Shown: positions 27,438 through 36,533, counted from the stretch's first letter. The stretch: DNA of 64,000 nt from Deinococcus koreensis (GCF_002901445.1 NZ_PPPD01000002.1:372001-436000), one strand, 5' to 3'. Notes: generated by a model not told the origin, from the sequence alone. Numbers and translations are program-made.

Positions 27438-30400
27438 ATGCCCAGACCCGACCGCACGCCCTCCACCTGGCACCTCACCCCCGAGCAGCGGCGCACCGTG
27501 CTGGGCCGGCGGCTCTCGGAGCTGCGCGCCTGGAAAGACCGTGCCTCCCACGACCTGAGTGGGTGGACGTTCACCTTCCCCGGCGACGCCCCGCGGCCCC
27601 TGCGGCTGGGCGAGGCGTGGCCGCGCATCGACCCGGCGGTGGCGGGCGGCCCGGTGCGGCTGGAGACGACCTTCACCGTGCCGGCGGGCTTCGGGGACGC
27701 CGAATTGGAGCTGGACGTGGGCGGCGAGGGGCTGGTGCGCCTGTCCACGGGCGGGGCGGGCGGCCTGAACCCGCACCACCGGCGCTTCGCGGTGGACGCG
27801 CGGGCCGGTGATCCGGTCACGGTGACCGTCGAGGCGGTGCCCAAGGGCCTGTTCGGTACCCACCACGCCGGCGCCGGGCTGCGCGTGGCGCGGCTGGCCC
27901 TGCCCGAGCCCGACGTGACCGCGCTGGCCGACGATCTGGAGGCGCTGCTGGGGGTGGCCGCCGGGCTGGAGGAGGAGCGCGTGGCGCCGCACCTGCTGAG
28001 CGCCGCCGAGGACGCGCTGGCGGGACTGCCGTGGACATCGGCGCCGGGCGCCTACCTGGGCCGCCCGGAGGCCGCCGTGGGCGCGGATATGGGCGGGCTC
28101 TGGAACTCGCCGCCGCCGACGGACGCGCTGCCGCTGGCCGCGGAGATCCTGGCCGGGGTGCGCGCCGCGCGGGCCGCCCTGCACGCCCGCCTGGACGCCC
28201 TGCGCGCCACCTTCCCGCCCGCCGGGGCGCTGGCGCTGAGCGGGCACGCCCACCTCGACCTGGCCTGGCTGTGGCCCATCGCCGAGACCCGGCGCAAGGC
28301 CGAGCGCACCTTCGAGACCGTCCTGGGCCTGATGGACGACTTCCCGGACTTCACCTTCAACCAGTCCTCGGCGCAGCTCTACGCCTGGATCGAGGAGGAG
28401 CGCCCCGAGCTGTTCGCCCGCATCCGGGAGCGCGTGCGAGAGGGCCGCTGGGAGGCCGTGGGGGGGATGTGGGTGGAGCCCGACTGCACCATGTCCGGCG
28501 GCGAGTCGCTGGCCCGGCAGTTGCTGTACGGCCAGCGCTACTTCCAGGAGAAGTTCGGCCGGCGCAGCGCGGTCGCGTGGCTGCCGGACACCTTCGGCTT
28601 CACGGGCGCGCTGCCGCAGCTGCTGCTGCAGGGCGGTGTCGACGGCTTTTTCACCACCAAGCTGTCGTGGAACGAGACCACCGCCTTCCCGCACGACCTG
28701 TGGTGGTGGGAGGGCCAGGACGGCTCGCGGGTGCTGGCCCACACCTTCAAGAACGACGTGTACGGCGCCGAGGCGCTGGGCAGCTACAACGGCGACATCG
28801 CCCCCGCCCACCTGCTGCGCGTGAGCGGCCACGACCGCGCGGCGTCGGCCCCCGGCTGGGCCGGCCGCGCGCCGGAAACCCTGTTCACCTTCGGCCTGGG
28901 CGACGGCGCAGGCGGCCCCAGCGCGCCCATGCTGCGGCGCTACGAGCGGCTGCGGGCCTTTCCCGGGATGCCGGCCCTGCGCCACAGCCGGGTGGACGAC
29001 TTCTTCGGCACGCTGCCGCGCTCGGGGCTGCCAGTCTGGGTGGGTGAGCTGTACTTCCAGCTGCACCGCGGCACCCTGAGCACCCAGGGCCGGGTCAAGA
29101 GGGTGCACCGCCAGCTCGAGGCGCGGCTGGTCGAGGCCGACGCCGCGCTGGCGCTCGCCCGCTGGGACGGGCAGGACGTGTCGCGCGCCCACGCCGAGCT
29201 GGAGCGGCACTGGAAGACCCACCTGCTGCACGAGTTCCACGACATCCTGCCCGGCAGCTCGATCCGCGAGGTCTACGCCGAGGCCGAGCCGACCCTGCAG
29301 GCGGCGCTGCGGGGCGCGACCTGCGTGCGGAACGGCGGCCAGACTGGCCCTGGAGACGGCTTCACGGTCTGGAACGCCTCGCTCTTTCCCCGCCCCCTGC
29401 GGGCGCTGCTGCCGGCGGGACTGGCTGGCCTGGAACTGGGAGGCCTGGAGCTCACAGGGCAGCCCGTCGCCACCCAGGACGTGGAGGACGGCACGCTGGT
29501 GGTCGCCCCCGAGGTCATGGTGCCGCCGCTGGGAAGCGTGACATTGGAGGCTGGGCGGAGCCGCGCCCCAGCGGAGCCGGGGGTCACCCTGGAGGAGACG
29601 CCGGAGGGGGTCTGGCTGGGCAACGCCCTGCTGCGCGTGCTCGTCACGCCGGACGGCCAGCTCTCCCGGCTGGTCACGGCGGGCGGGCGCGAGGCGCTGG
29701 GGGCGCAGGGGCACCGGCTCGTCGCCTTCCGCGACCTGCCGCGCGCCTGGGAAGCCTGGGACGTGAACCCGGACACCCAGGACGCCGCGCTGGGCGAGGC
29801 GCTGGGCGCGGGCGAGGTCACGGTGCTGGAGCGCGGGCCGCTGCGGGCCTCGGTGCAGGTGAGCACGACCTGGCGCGACTCCACGCTGACCCAGACGATC
29901 CGCGTGACCGCCGGCAGCCCGCGGGTGGACATCCACACCCACGCCCGCTGGCAGGAGCGGCGCACGCTGGTCAAGGCCTTCGTGGACGTGAACGCCCGCA
30001 GCGAGACGGCCACCTTCGAGACCGCCTTCGGGGCCCAGCGCCGCCCCACCCACCGCAACCAGCCCGCCGACGCGGCGCAGTTCGAGGTGCCCGGCCACCG
30101 CTTCGCGGATCTGAGCGAACCCGGCTTCGGCCTGGCGCTGCTGAACGACGGCAAATACGGCCACTCCGCCTACGGCAGTCAGCTGGCGCTGACCCTGCTG
30201 CGCGGCTCCCTCTACCCCGACCCCCTGGCCGACGTGGGCGAGCATGAGTTCACCTACAGCCTGCTGCCCCACGGCGGCGACTGGACGCAGGGCGGGGTGC
30301 TGGCCGAGGCCACCGACCTGAACAGCCCCCTGGTGGTGAGGGCGGGAGCGGGCCGGACGCCGCCGCCCCCCCTTTCTCTGGAGGGCGTGACGGTCGCGCT

Positions 30401-30638
30401 GGGCACCCTGAAGCCTGCCGAGGACGGGCAGGGGCTGATCCTGCGCGTCTACGAGCCGTACGGCGCGCGCGGCGACCTGCACCTGGAGACGGGCGAGGGA
30501 GTTCAGGTCAGCCGCACGAACCTGCTGGAAGACGAGCTGGAGGGGGCGCCCCTTCTCCCCCGGGACGGCCGCTGGACAGTGCCGGTGCGCCCCTTCGAGG
30601 TGCTCAGCTTCCGGCTGCGGAGCGAGACGTCCGGCTGA
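27438..30638 (+). CDS. alpha-mannosidase, GH38
   Basis: Retaining mannosidase of 1066 aa that removes alpha-mannose from glycans. An N-terminal beta domain (to about 165) precedes the catalytic domain, where the zinc ligands sit in HAHLDLAWLW (270-279) and the nucleophile is Asp384 in WLPDTFGFTG; HDILPGSS is present near the middle of the protein, and the C-terminal beta domains run from about 630 to the end. No signal peptide is seen, so it is probably cytosolic, like the large bacterial GH38 class with a 'mannosidase mid-domain'. ATG at 27438 is chosen for its AAGGAG; the frame is open upstream to 27099 but without family similarity. Confidence 0.93.
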   Translation: MPRPDRTPSTWHLTPEQRRTVLGRRLSELRAWKDRASHDLSGWTFTFPGDAPRPLRLGEAWPRIDPAVAGGPVRLETTFTVPAGFGDAELELDVGGEGLVRLSTGGAGGLNPHHRRFAVDARAGDPVTVTVEAVPKGLFGTHHAGAGLRVARLALPEPDVTALADDLEALLGVAAGLEEERVAPHLLSAAEDALAGLPWTSAPGAYLGRPEAAVGADMGGLWNSPPPTDALPLAAEILAGVRAARAALHARLDALRATFPPAGALALSGHAHLDLAWLWPIAETRRKAERTFETVLGLMDDFPDFTFNQSSAQLYAWIEEERPELFARIRERVREGRWEAVGGMWVEPDCTMSGGESLARQLLYGQRYFQEKFGRRSAVAWLPDTFGFTGALPQLLLQGGVDGFFTTKLSWNETTAFPHDLWWWEGQDGSRVLAHTFKNDVYGAEALGSYNGDIAPAHLLRVSGHDRAASAPGWAGRAPETLFTFGLGDGAGGPSAPMLRRYERLRAFPGMPALRHSRVDDFFGTLPRSGLPVWVGELYFQLHRGTLSTQGRVKRVHRQLEARLVEADAALALARWDGQDVSRAHAELERHWKTHLLHEFHDILPGSSIREVYAEAEPTLQAALRGATCVRNGGQTGPGDGFTVWNASLFPRPLRALLPAGLAGLELGGLELTGQPVATQDVEDGTLVVAPEVMVPPLGSVTLEAGRSRAPAEPGVTLEETPEGVWLGNALLRVLVTPDGQLSRLVTAGGREALGAQGHRLVAFRDLPRAWEAWDVNPDTQDAALGEALGAGEVTVLERGPLRASVQVSTTWRDSTLTQTIRVTAGSPRVDIHTHARWQERRTLVKAFVDVNARSETATFETAFGAQRRPTHRNQPADAAQFEVPGHRFADLSEPGFGLALLNDGKYGHSAYGSQLALTLLRGSLYPDPLADVGEHEFTYSLLPHGGDWTQGGVLAEATDLNSPLVVRAGAGRTPPPPLSLEGVTVALGTLKPAEDGQGLILRVYEPYGARGDLHLETGEGVQVSRTNLLEDELEGAPLLPRDGRWTVPVRPFEVLSFRLRSETSG

Positions 30639-30648
30639 CCCGGCCCGC

Positions 30649-31779
30649 TCAGGGCGCGTACGAGAGGCGGTAGATCAGGCCGTTGCCGTCCTCGGTCAGG
30701 AACAGTGCGCCGTCGGGGGCCACCTGCAGGTCGACCGGGCGGCCGGAGGTGGCAGCGCCGTTCAGGAAGCCGGTCAGGAAGTCGCGGGTCTCGCCGGTCT
30801 GCGGATCGACCGTGATCACCTTGTAGCCCGACTTCGGCTCGCGGTTCCACGAACCGTGCAGCGCGACGAACATCTGGTTGCGGTACGCCCCCGGGAAGGC
30901 CGTGGCGGTGTAGAAGGCCATCCCCAGCGGCGCGGCGTGCGCGGTGGTGGTGGCGAAGGCCGGCTGGGCCGCGTCGCAGGCGGCCTGATCTTTCCGGCCA
31001 AAGTCCTTGTCCCAGACCTGCTTGGCGCCCTTCTGCAGCGGGTAGCAGTAGGGCCAGCCGTAGTTCGCTCCGTCCCTGAGCACGTAGAAGGATTCGGGCG
31101 GGATATTGCCGCCGGCCAGGTCGCGGCCGTTCGCGGTGGCGTACAGGGCGCCGCCGAACCATTCCAGGCCCACGGCGTTGCGCAGTCCGGTGGCGTAGGG
31201 GCGGCCGTTCTTGCCGTCGGCGTCGTAGACCCACACGGCGGCGCGCTTCGGGTCGCTCTCCTCGCAGACGTTGCAGGTGCTGCCCGCCGCCACGTACATC
31301 CGGTCGTCCGGCCCGAAGACCAGCGTGCGCGAGTAGTGCTGCCCCTCCGGCGGCAGATCGACCACCTTCTCCGGGGCGGCCGTGGCCTTCAGGTCGCCGT
31401 CCCTGTAGGGAAAGCGCACCACCCCGTCGGTGTTCGCCACGTACAGGTAGCCCCCGTGGAAGGCCAGCCCGTGCGGCTTGTACAGGCCGGCCGCGTAGAC
31501 CTGCCGGCTGTCCGGCTGGCCGCTGCGGTCACGGTCGGGCAGCACGCTGACCTCGCCCGACTGCGTATCGGACACGAAGAGGTCGCCGTTGGGCGCCAGG
31601 GCCATCAGGCGGGGTTTCTTGAAGCCGCTGGCGTAGATCTCGGCGCGGAAGCCGGCGGGCAGCGTCAGGCCCGCGTTCGGCTGGTCGGTCGCGGGCCGCT
31701 GGACGATGGCGCACGAGGCGAGGGCGCCGGCGAGCAGGCCGCCCAGCAGGATCAAGCGAGGGCCACGGGGTGAGGTCAT
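30649..31779 (-). CDS. sorbosone dehydrogenase/PQQ-type beta-propeller lipoprotein
   Basis: Extracytoplasmic beta-propeller of 376 aa in the L-sorbosone/glucose dehydrogenase group. The lipoprotein signal ends GALASC. Repeated propeller signatures are KKPRLMALAPNGDLFVSD, YKPHGLAFHGGYLYVAN and ATGLRNAVGLEWF, with a GANYGWPYCYP segment common to the family and CNVCEESDPKR holding two Cys. Members oxidise sugars using PQQ. It converges with the mannosidase gene, ten bases apart. Some members of this fold have lost activity, so the reaction is provisional. Confidence 0.88.
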   Translation of the reverse strand: MTSPRGPRLILLGGLLAGALASCAIVQRPATDQPNAGLTLPAGFRAEIYASGFKKPRLMALAPNGDLFVSDTQSGEVSVLPDRDRSGQPDSRQVYAAGLYKPHGLAFHGGYLYVANTDGVVRFPYRDGDLKATAAPEKVVDLPPEGQHYSRTLVFGPDDRMYVAAGSTCNVCEESDPKRAAVWVYDADGKNGRPYATGLRNAVGLEWFGGALYATANGRDLAGGNIPPESFYVLRDGANYGWPYCYPLQKGAKQVWDKDFGRKDQAACDAAQPAFATTTAHAAPLGMAFYTATAFPGAYRNQMFVALHGSWNREPKSGYKVITVDPQTGETRDFLTGFLNGAATSGRPVDLQVAPDGALFLTEDGNGLIYRLSYAP

Positions 31780-32173
31780 GGCTCAGGAGACCCGAGGCAG
31801 ATGAGGCAGGACGGGCGAACGCCTTAAGGCTGTCTGGGAAAACGTTCCGGCACTTCGGGGGGCCGGAACCCGGCAGGGATCAGGGGGGTCTGGGCGCCCG
31901 TGGTTCCAGGCCACGGTCGGCGGCGGGGCTACGCCCTCCGCTCCGTCCGGGCCGCTGGATTCCCCCCGCCACGTCCCCGCTGGCGGCCCTCCGCCCCGTG
32001 ATTGAGGGGAACCCTCCACCCCGAATGCCGGAAACCGTACAACTTCATGCATTGCTCATTCGTCTTCGGGATTAAGCTCCGGTCAGTCACAGACCAACAG
32101 CTATCCCGCGCCACGTTTCCCCACGTGCCTGCCTCGCCGCGTGCCCTCACGCGGAACAACCTAAGGAGTCCCC
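31780..32173. other. 394-nt region between divergent sorbosone-dehydrogenase and rhodopsin genes
   Basis: No gene is recognisable. It contains an 8-bp hairpin (GTTCCGGC at 31844-31851 with GCCGGAAC at 31862-31869) and, just before the rhodopsin gene, an AAGGAG ribosome site. I could not define a clear promoter hexamer pair. Confidence 0.45.
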
Positions 32174-33064
32174 ATGCGTAGTCGATTCTCCGGTGGAGCC
32201 TGGATCATGGCGGCGTTGTGTCTCGTGCTCGGCACCGCCCTGGCCCAGAGCGCCGGCAACGAAGCCCCGCGCCTGACGCTCAGCTACGGTCAGTTCGGGC
32301 TGGTCTATCAGATGTTCTCCATCACCATCGCCACGATGGGCGCGGGCTTCCTCTTCTTCGTGCTGGCCCAGCAGAACCTGGCGCCCCGGTATCGTCCGGC
32401 GATGGTCGTCTCGGCCATCGTGGTTGCGGTCGCCTGCTACCACTACTTCCGCATCTTCAACTCGTGGAACGAGTCGTACCGGCTGGTCGGTGAGGTTTAT
32501 CAGGCGACCGGCGTGCCGTTCAACGACGCCTACCGCTACGCCGACTGGATCCTGACCGTGCCGCTGCTGCTGGTGGAGGCCGTCGCCGTGCTGGCGCTGG
32601 CGAGCAACATCGCTTCCGGGATGATCTGGCGCCTGGCCCTGGCGGCCTTCGTGATGATCGCCACGGGCTATCCGGGCGAGATCTCCAGCGACACCGGCAC
32701 CCGGCTGTTGTGGGGCACCATCAGCACCATTCCCTTCATCTACATCGTCTACACGCTGTTCGTGGAGCTGGGCCGCTCGTTGGAGCGCCAGCCGGCGCGC
32801 GTGCAGGTGCTCACCCGCAACCTGCGCCTGCTGCTGTTCGCGTCCTGGGGCTTCTACCCCATCGCCTACCTGCTGCCGCTGCTGCTGGGCGGCGGCCTGA
32901 ACGCCAGCGGGATCGTGGCCGTGCAGGTCGGCTACAGCCTCGCGGACATCCTCGCCAAGGTCGGCTTTGGCGTGCTGATCTACTTCATCGCGCTGGAGAA
33001 GACCGCGCACGACCGGGCGACCGCCGACCCGGCGCTGGGCACCCCCGCCCTGGGCACCGACTGA
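32174..33064 (+). CDS. proton-pumping rhodopsin, xanthorhodopsin-like
   Basis: Retinal-binding seven-helix light-driven proton pump, 296 aa. Helix C has RYADWILTVPLLLVE: Asp124 (counter-ion), Thr128 and Glu135 (donor), the DTE motif of outward proton pumps. His90 in CYHYFRIFN pairs with the counter-ion, Lys262 in DILAKVGFG is the retinal Schiff base, and Leu at the green/blue tuning position (Leu132, LLLVE region) predicts green absorption. Gly181 in LLWGTISTIPF matches the glycine that opens the carotenoid-antenna window of xanthorhodopsin. The N-terminal 24 residues look like a cleavable signal. No retinal-forming oxygenase is in the window. Confidence 0.95.
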   Translation: MRSRFSGGAWIMAALCLVLGTALAQSAGNEAPRLTLSYGQFGLVYQMFSITIATMGAGFLFFVLAQQNLAPRYRPAMVVSAIVVAVACYHYFRIFNSWNESYRLVGEVYQATGVPFNDAYRYADWILTVPLLLVEAVAVLALASNIASGMIWRLALAAFVMIATGYPGEISSDTGTRLLWGTISTIPFIYIVYTLFVELGRSLERQPARVQVLTRNLRLLLFASWGFYPIAYLLPLLLGGGLNASGIVAVQVGYSLADILAKVGFGVLIYFIALEKTAHDRATADPALGTPALGTD

Positions 33065-33131
33065 CCAGACCCACCTGGGCCGGCCCGCCCGGGTCGCCTC
33101 ATCCCCCTCTGCGCCGCTTCCGGGAGACCCC

Positions 33132-33386
33132 ATGACGACCTCACCCCTCCTCTCCTCCGTGTCTGTCGCCGTCCGGCGCTGGCCCGGGCTTGTCGGCGCG
33201 CTGCTGATGGCCCTGGTCGGGGCCGCCCTGGCGCTGGACTTCTTCCGCAGCGACCTGCTGGGGCCCCACCTGATCGGCCTGCGGCTGATCTACGCCGGGC
33301 TGGCCGTCTTGATCGTCGGATACCTGTGGCTGCTCAGCACGGCGCCGGTCGGCACGGTGCAGGTGAGCACAGCGCCTCGGAACTAG
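33132..33386 (+). CDS. small two-span membrane protein downstream of rhodopsin
   Basis: 84-aa protein, not recognised. Two hydrophobic segments (GLVGALLMALVGAALALDFF and LIYAGLAVLIVGYLWLL) are joined by a short loop with PHLIGLRL, leaving both ends on the same side. GGGAGA precedes the ATG with a 4-nt spacer; it begins 67 nt after the rhodopsin stop on the same strand, so co-transcription is likely and an accessory role possible but unproven. Confidence 0.6.
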   Translation: MTTSPLLSSVSVAVRRWPGLVGALLMALVGAALALDFFRSDLLGPHLIGLRLIYAGLAVLIVGYLWLLSTAPVGTVQVSTAPRN

Positions 33387-33476
33387 CCCGACGACTCCGC
33401 AGGCGTCCGGCTCCCTGCCAGACGCCTGTGTGCTGCTGTGGCCGCCAGACGGTGGCCGGGGCCCGCGCGACCCGGC

Positions 33477-33482
33477 TACACT
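33477..33482 (+). promoter_or_regulatory. -10 box TACACT before GT2 gene
   Basis: TACACT lies 57 nt before the chosen GTG start, so this mRNA would have a leader. A 14-nt repeat GCCAGACGGTGGCC at 33444-33457 and 33532-33545 brackets it. Confidence 0.4.
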
Positions 33483-33539
33483 CGGGGAGAGAAGGGTGGA
33501 GACTCCAGTCTCCTGCGCCACCGGCCTGGGGGCCAGACG

Positions 33540-34388
33540 GTGGCCCCTGCGGGGTCATCCTTGATCGTGATTGCCATCTGTACCTTCCGGCGGCCCGAGG
33601 CCCTGAGCCGGCTGCTGGATCACCTGAACACCACCGCCCCCGTGCTGGAGGGCCGCGCCCGGGTGCTGGTGGTGGACAACGACCCGGCCGCCTCGGCCCG
33701 GGAGGCTGTGCATGGCCGCGAGCTGACCTTCGCCCACGAACCCCGGCCCGGCGTCGCCCACGCCCGCAACCGCGCGCTGGCCGAGGCCCGCCGCCTGGGC
33801 GCCGCGTGGCTGGCCTTCCTCGACGACGATGAACTGCCCACAGAAGGCTGGCTGGACGCCCTGCTGGGAACGCAGCGCGAGCATCCGGCAGACGTGGTGG
33901 CGGGCCCGGTGGTCGCGCAGCTGAGTCCTGAACTCGAATGGGCGCGGCCCTACCTGACCCGGCGCCGTTACCCGTCGGGCACGCCCGTGTCCTACTGGGG
34001 CGCGGGCAACGTGCTGCTGCGGCTGGACGCCCTGGAGAGGGTCGGAGAGTTCTCGCCCGCCTATTCGTCGGGCGGCGAGGACACCCATCTCAGTGCGCGC
34101 TGTGCCCGCGCCGGACTGCGGATGGTCTGGTGCGACGAGGCGCTGGTCTCTGAACCCACCGACGCCAGCCGCGCCAACCCCGAGTGGCTGATCGGCCGCT
34201 CCCGGCTGGCCGGCGAGATCATCGCCCGGGTCGAGCGCGAACTAGGCGCGTCTCTGCTGCGCCGCCGGATCAACGGCCTGTTCCGCATCGTCGCCGGTAC
34301 CCTGGCCCTGCCCGTCGCCCGGCTCGTGGGCCGGGGGCTCAAGGTCGAGATCTTCCGCGCGCGCGGGGAGGGGATGTTGCGGGGCTGA
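33540..34388 (+). CDS. glycosyltransferase family 2
   Basis: Cytosolic GT-A glycosyltransferase, about 282 aa. The core starts at IVIAICTFRRPEALSRLLD, with VLVVDNDPAA, GVAHARNRALAEA and the DXD-type metal site WLAFLDDDELPTEGW; the acceptor segment SYWGAGNVLLRLDALERVGEF and GGEDTHLSAR complete the GT2 pattern. GTG at 33540 is preferred; TTG at 33561 and GTG at 33567 are alternatives, and an ATG at 33438 would add an Arg/Gly-rich stretch. It stands alone, between the rhodopsin pair and the IS element, with no other polysaccharide gene nearby. Confidence 0.85.
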   Translation: MAPAGSSLIVIAICTFRRPEALSRLLDHLNTTAPVLEGRARVLVVDNDPAASAREAVHGRELTFAHEPRPGVAHARNRALAEARRLGAAWLAFLDDDELPTEGWLDALLGTQREHPADVVAGPVVAQLSPELEWARPYLTRRRYPSGTPVSYWGAGNVLLRLDALERVGEFSPAYSSGGEDTHLSARCARAGLRMVWCDEALVSEPTDASRANPEWLIGRSRLAGEIIARVERELGASLLRRRINGLFRIVAGTLALPVARLVGRGLKVEIFRARGEGMLRG

Positions 34389-34495
34389 GGACGTCTTCCG
34401 GCCTCGCCGCGTAGTCTGGTGGCCGAGACCGGCCAAGTCGAGCCTCTGCCGCCATACAGATTCCGTTGATCTCCGTACCATCCGGGAAGGTGCTA

Positions 34496-34519
34496 CTGAT
34501 CCATGCGTAAATGAGTAGC
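34496..34519 (+). repeat. left inverted repeat of IS630-type element
   Basis: Starts CTGATCCATGC and ends AGTAGC. Counting the flanking TA and one further base, 23 of 27 positions match the right end. Confidence 0.88.
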
Positions 34520-34526
34520 ATAGGGA

Positions 34527-35556
34527 GTGACGATTTCCTTTTGGCGGCCTAGCCATCTCACGCGTGCCCAACAGGAAGAACGGCGTCTGGCCGCCCAGTC
34601 CGCCCTCACCGACCCCAACCGCACAACCCGCGACCTGGCCCAGCAGTTCGGCGTGGCCGAGGTCACCATCCGAGCGTGGCGTGCTCGGCTGCGGCGCGAT
34701 GGCGCGGACGCGCTGCGCGCGTCCCGCGCCACCGGTCGACCACAGCATCTGACCGCCGCGCAACAGGACGAGATCGGAGCCATGATCGACGGTGACCCCC
34801 GGTCGCACGGCTTTGAAACCAGCGGCTGGACAATTCCGAAGATTCGCCATGTGATCGGCGTGACCTACGGCGTGTGGCTCGATCGGGCGCACCTCTCCCG
34901 GATCCTCCGACGCTGGGGATTCACGTATCAGCGGCCCGCCCTGCGGGCCGTGGAACGCCACGAAGACGACATCGCTACGTGGGTTCGTGTCCAGCGGGAG
35001 GCCTTGGGGAAAAAAAATCGCTGAGGGCGCGACCGTGGTGTTTCTGGACGAAAGCGGCTTCAGTCTGAAAACGACGAAGGTTCGCACCTGGGGCCGGTGT
35101 GGGCAGACACCCATCATCCCCACCAAGCTCCGCTGGGAACATCTCTCCGTGATCGGGGCCATCACGACAGGGGGACAGTTCCTGCACCACACGCACCGCG
35201 GCGCGGTGCGTTCACCCGGCGTCGTGACGTTCCTGGAACATGTGCTGCGCCATGTCGACGGCGAGGTGATCGTGGTGCTCGATCGCGCCATGATCCACCG
35301 GTCGAAGGCGGTGCAGGCGTTCGTGCAGGTGCACGAACGCCTGTCGTTGCTCTACCTGCCGCCGTATGCGCCGGAATTGAACCCCATCGAATTGATCTGG
35401 GCCGATCTCAAACGGAATGTGGTGGGGAATTTCTGCGCGATGTCGGTGGGCGAATTGAAGAAGCGGCTGGCGGTAGGCTGGCAGCGCATCCGGCGCAAGG
35501 CCCTGCCCCTTGCGTTCATTCGTGGAACGCCCTTTTCTGCCTCGCTACTGACTTAA
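34527..35556 (+). CDS. IS630 transposase in two overlapping frames (frameshift at A8)
   Basis: Part A (34527-35024, 165 aa, GTG start after AGGGAG) has the IS630 helix-turn-helix: LTRAQQEERRLAAQSALTD, TTRDLAQQFGVAEVTIRAW, and WTIPKIRHVIG further on. Part B (readable from about 35011 to 35556) has the catalytic D-D-E: FLDESGFSL, VVLDRAMIHRSKA and NPIELIWADLKR. The parts are joined at GGGG followed by eight A (35010-35017): frame A stops seven bases past the run, and one A fewer (A7) would fuse the frames. This could be programmed slippage, as reported for several IS families, or a single-base mutation. Confidence 0.88.
35010..35017 (+). other. A8 frameshift/slippage site in transposase gene
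   Basis: Eight consecutive A after GGGG. Frame A reads GGG AAA AAA AAT CGC TGA. Loss of one A, or a +1 shift, gives GGG AAA AAA ATC GCT GAG and joins the DDE domain. Confidence 0.7.
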
Positions 35557-35567
35557 GCACGGATCAG
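35544..35567 (+). repeat. right inverted repeat of IS630-type element
   Basis: Ends GCACGGATCAG, complementary to the left end, and is followed by the TA target duplication. It starts inside the 3' end of the transposase gene. Confidence 0.88.
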
Positions 35568-35837
35568 TAGATGTTCCTCCAATTCCAGGGGATCCGTCCT
35601 TTCTCTCCCTCCAGTCGGGTTCACCCCGTTCCAGGTCACGGGCTGAACCGGAGGCCCTCTCAGGCTCTCGTCTTCGCCGGCAGGAGCCTGCTCCCCTTCC
35701 TTTCTTCTGTCCTGTCGAGCCGCTGGGCTGAAGTTCTCTGTCCAGTCGGCACTCCGCTGGGCTAAAGAGTGTGTCTGCCCTCCGTCCTGTTCTGCTCACG
35801 GCCCCGTGTAACCTCTCTTACAGTCACGGGGAGGGTT

Positions 35838-35855
35838 AGTGAGCGCATACTCACT
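35838..35855. promoter_or_regulatory. TetR operator overlapping the regulator's promoter
   Basis: AGTGAG (35838-35843) and CTCACT (35850-35855) are exact inverted half-sites six bases apart. They cover a possible -10 box CATACT (35846-35851) and end just before the ATG at 35857, so self-repression is likely. Confidence 0.7.
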
Positions 35856-35856
35856 T

Positions 35857-36450
35857 ATGGCCCGCCCCCGGCAGATCACCGACGAACAGATTGTGGACGC
35901 TGCGAGGAGCGCCTTTCTGGAACAGGGGTTCGGGGCCACCACCGCCGAGATCGCCCGCCGGGCCGGGGTGTCGGAGGGCACCCTCTTCAAGAGATTTACC
36001 AGCAAGGAGGAACTGTTCGAGGTCGCGGTCGGCCTGCGCGACTACGGGCAGTGGCGCGCGGCCCTGCTCGGCCTGGTCGGTCAGGGCGAGGTGCGCCGCA
36101 ATCTGGAAACCACCGCCCTGGCGATCCTCAACGAGTCCGGGCAGCTGATGCCCAATCTGGTCGCCATGTTCTCGCGCGGCTACGACCCCAGCCACAACCC
36201 GATGCTGGATCGCCTGGACGACCCCGTGCGCCGCGACGCCGACGTGCTGGCCGAGTACCTGCGCGCCGAGACCCGGCTGGGCCGCCTGCGCCCGCACGAC
36301 GTGGACGTGACCGCCCTGACGCTGATGGGCGCGCTGACCCACTACATCCACCGCGAGCACATGCTGCCGCCCCAGGGCCGCGAGGTGCTGGACGACGGCC
36401 GGATGGTACGCGGGCTGCTCGACGTCCTGTGGCCCGGCCTGGCCCCCTGA
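35857..36450 (+). CDS. TetR/AcrR-family regulator of the RND efflux operon
   Basis: Repressor of 197 aa. Helix-turn-helix: [20 protein letters not shown] and [25 protein letters not shown]. The C-terminal helical domain (about residues 60-190) has no standout motif. I start at 35857 because the -10 box and operator lie immediately upstream; an in-frame codon at 35839 falls inside the operator. It is 110 nt upstream of the TolC-family gene on the same strand, with a similar palindrome in that gap, so it probably controls itself and the efflux operon. Confidence 0.9.
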   Translation: MARPRQITDEQIVDAARSAFLEQGFGATTAEIARRAGVSEGTLFKRFTSKEELFEVAVGLRDYGQWRAALLGLVGQGEVRRNLETTALAILNESGQLMPNLVAMFSRGYDPSHNPMLDRLDDPVRRDADVLAEYLRAETRLGRLRPHDVDVTALTLMGALTHYIHREHMLPPQGREVLDDGRMVRGLLDVLWPGLAP

Positions 36451-36515
36451 GCGGCGCGCCCCTCCCGGCCCGCCGCGGAACCGACCCAGTCCCCGGCGCG
36501 TATTCCCCCTTCGTA

Positions 36516-36533
36516 AGTAAGTGCCCACTCGTT
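36516..36533. promoter_or_regulatory. second candidate TetR site before efflux operon
   Basis: An 18-nt stretch matching 12 of 18 positions of the site at 35838, with the core AGTGCCCACT. It lies 27 nt before the first TolC-family start. Confidence 0.5.

Larger units (their letters stand above)
34496..35567 (+). mobile_element. IS630-family insertion sequence, complete
   Basis: 1072-bp element bounded by imperfect inverted repeats and flanked on both sides by TA (34494-34495 and 35568-35569), the target-site duplication expected of IS630/Tc1-mariner elements. The DDE transposase is split in two reading frames around an A8 run. Both ends and both parts of the transposase are intact. Its insertion site is in the gap between the GT2 gene and a TetR gene, and no interrupted gene is apparent. 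Confidence 0.9.

Noticed and set aside
27411..30482. Very long minus-strand open frame (about 1023 codons) opposite the alpha-mannosidase gene
   Set aside because: It is His/Gln/Arg-rich, has no family pattern and arises from the G/C-rich third-position bias of the real gene.
31844..31869. Hairpin upstream of the sorbosone dehydrogenase-like gene as a terminator
   Set aside because: It lacks a T-run and lies in a divergent gap where no gene ends, so a terminator role makes no sense.
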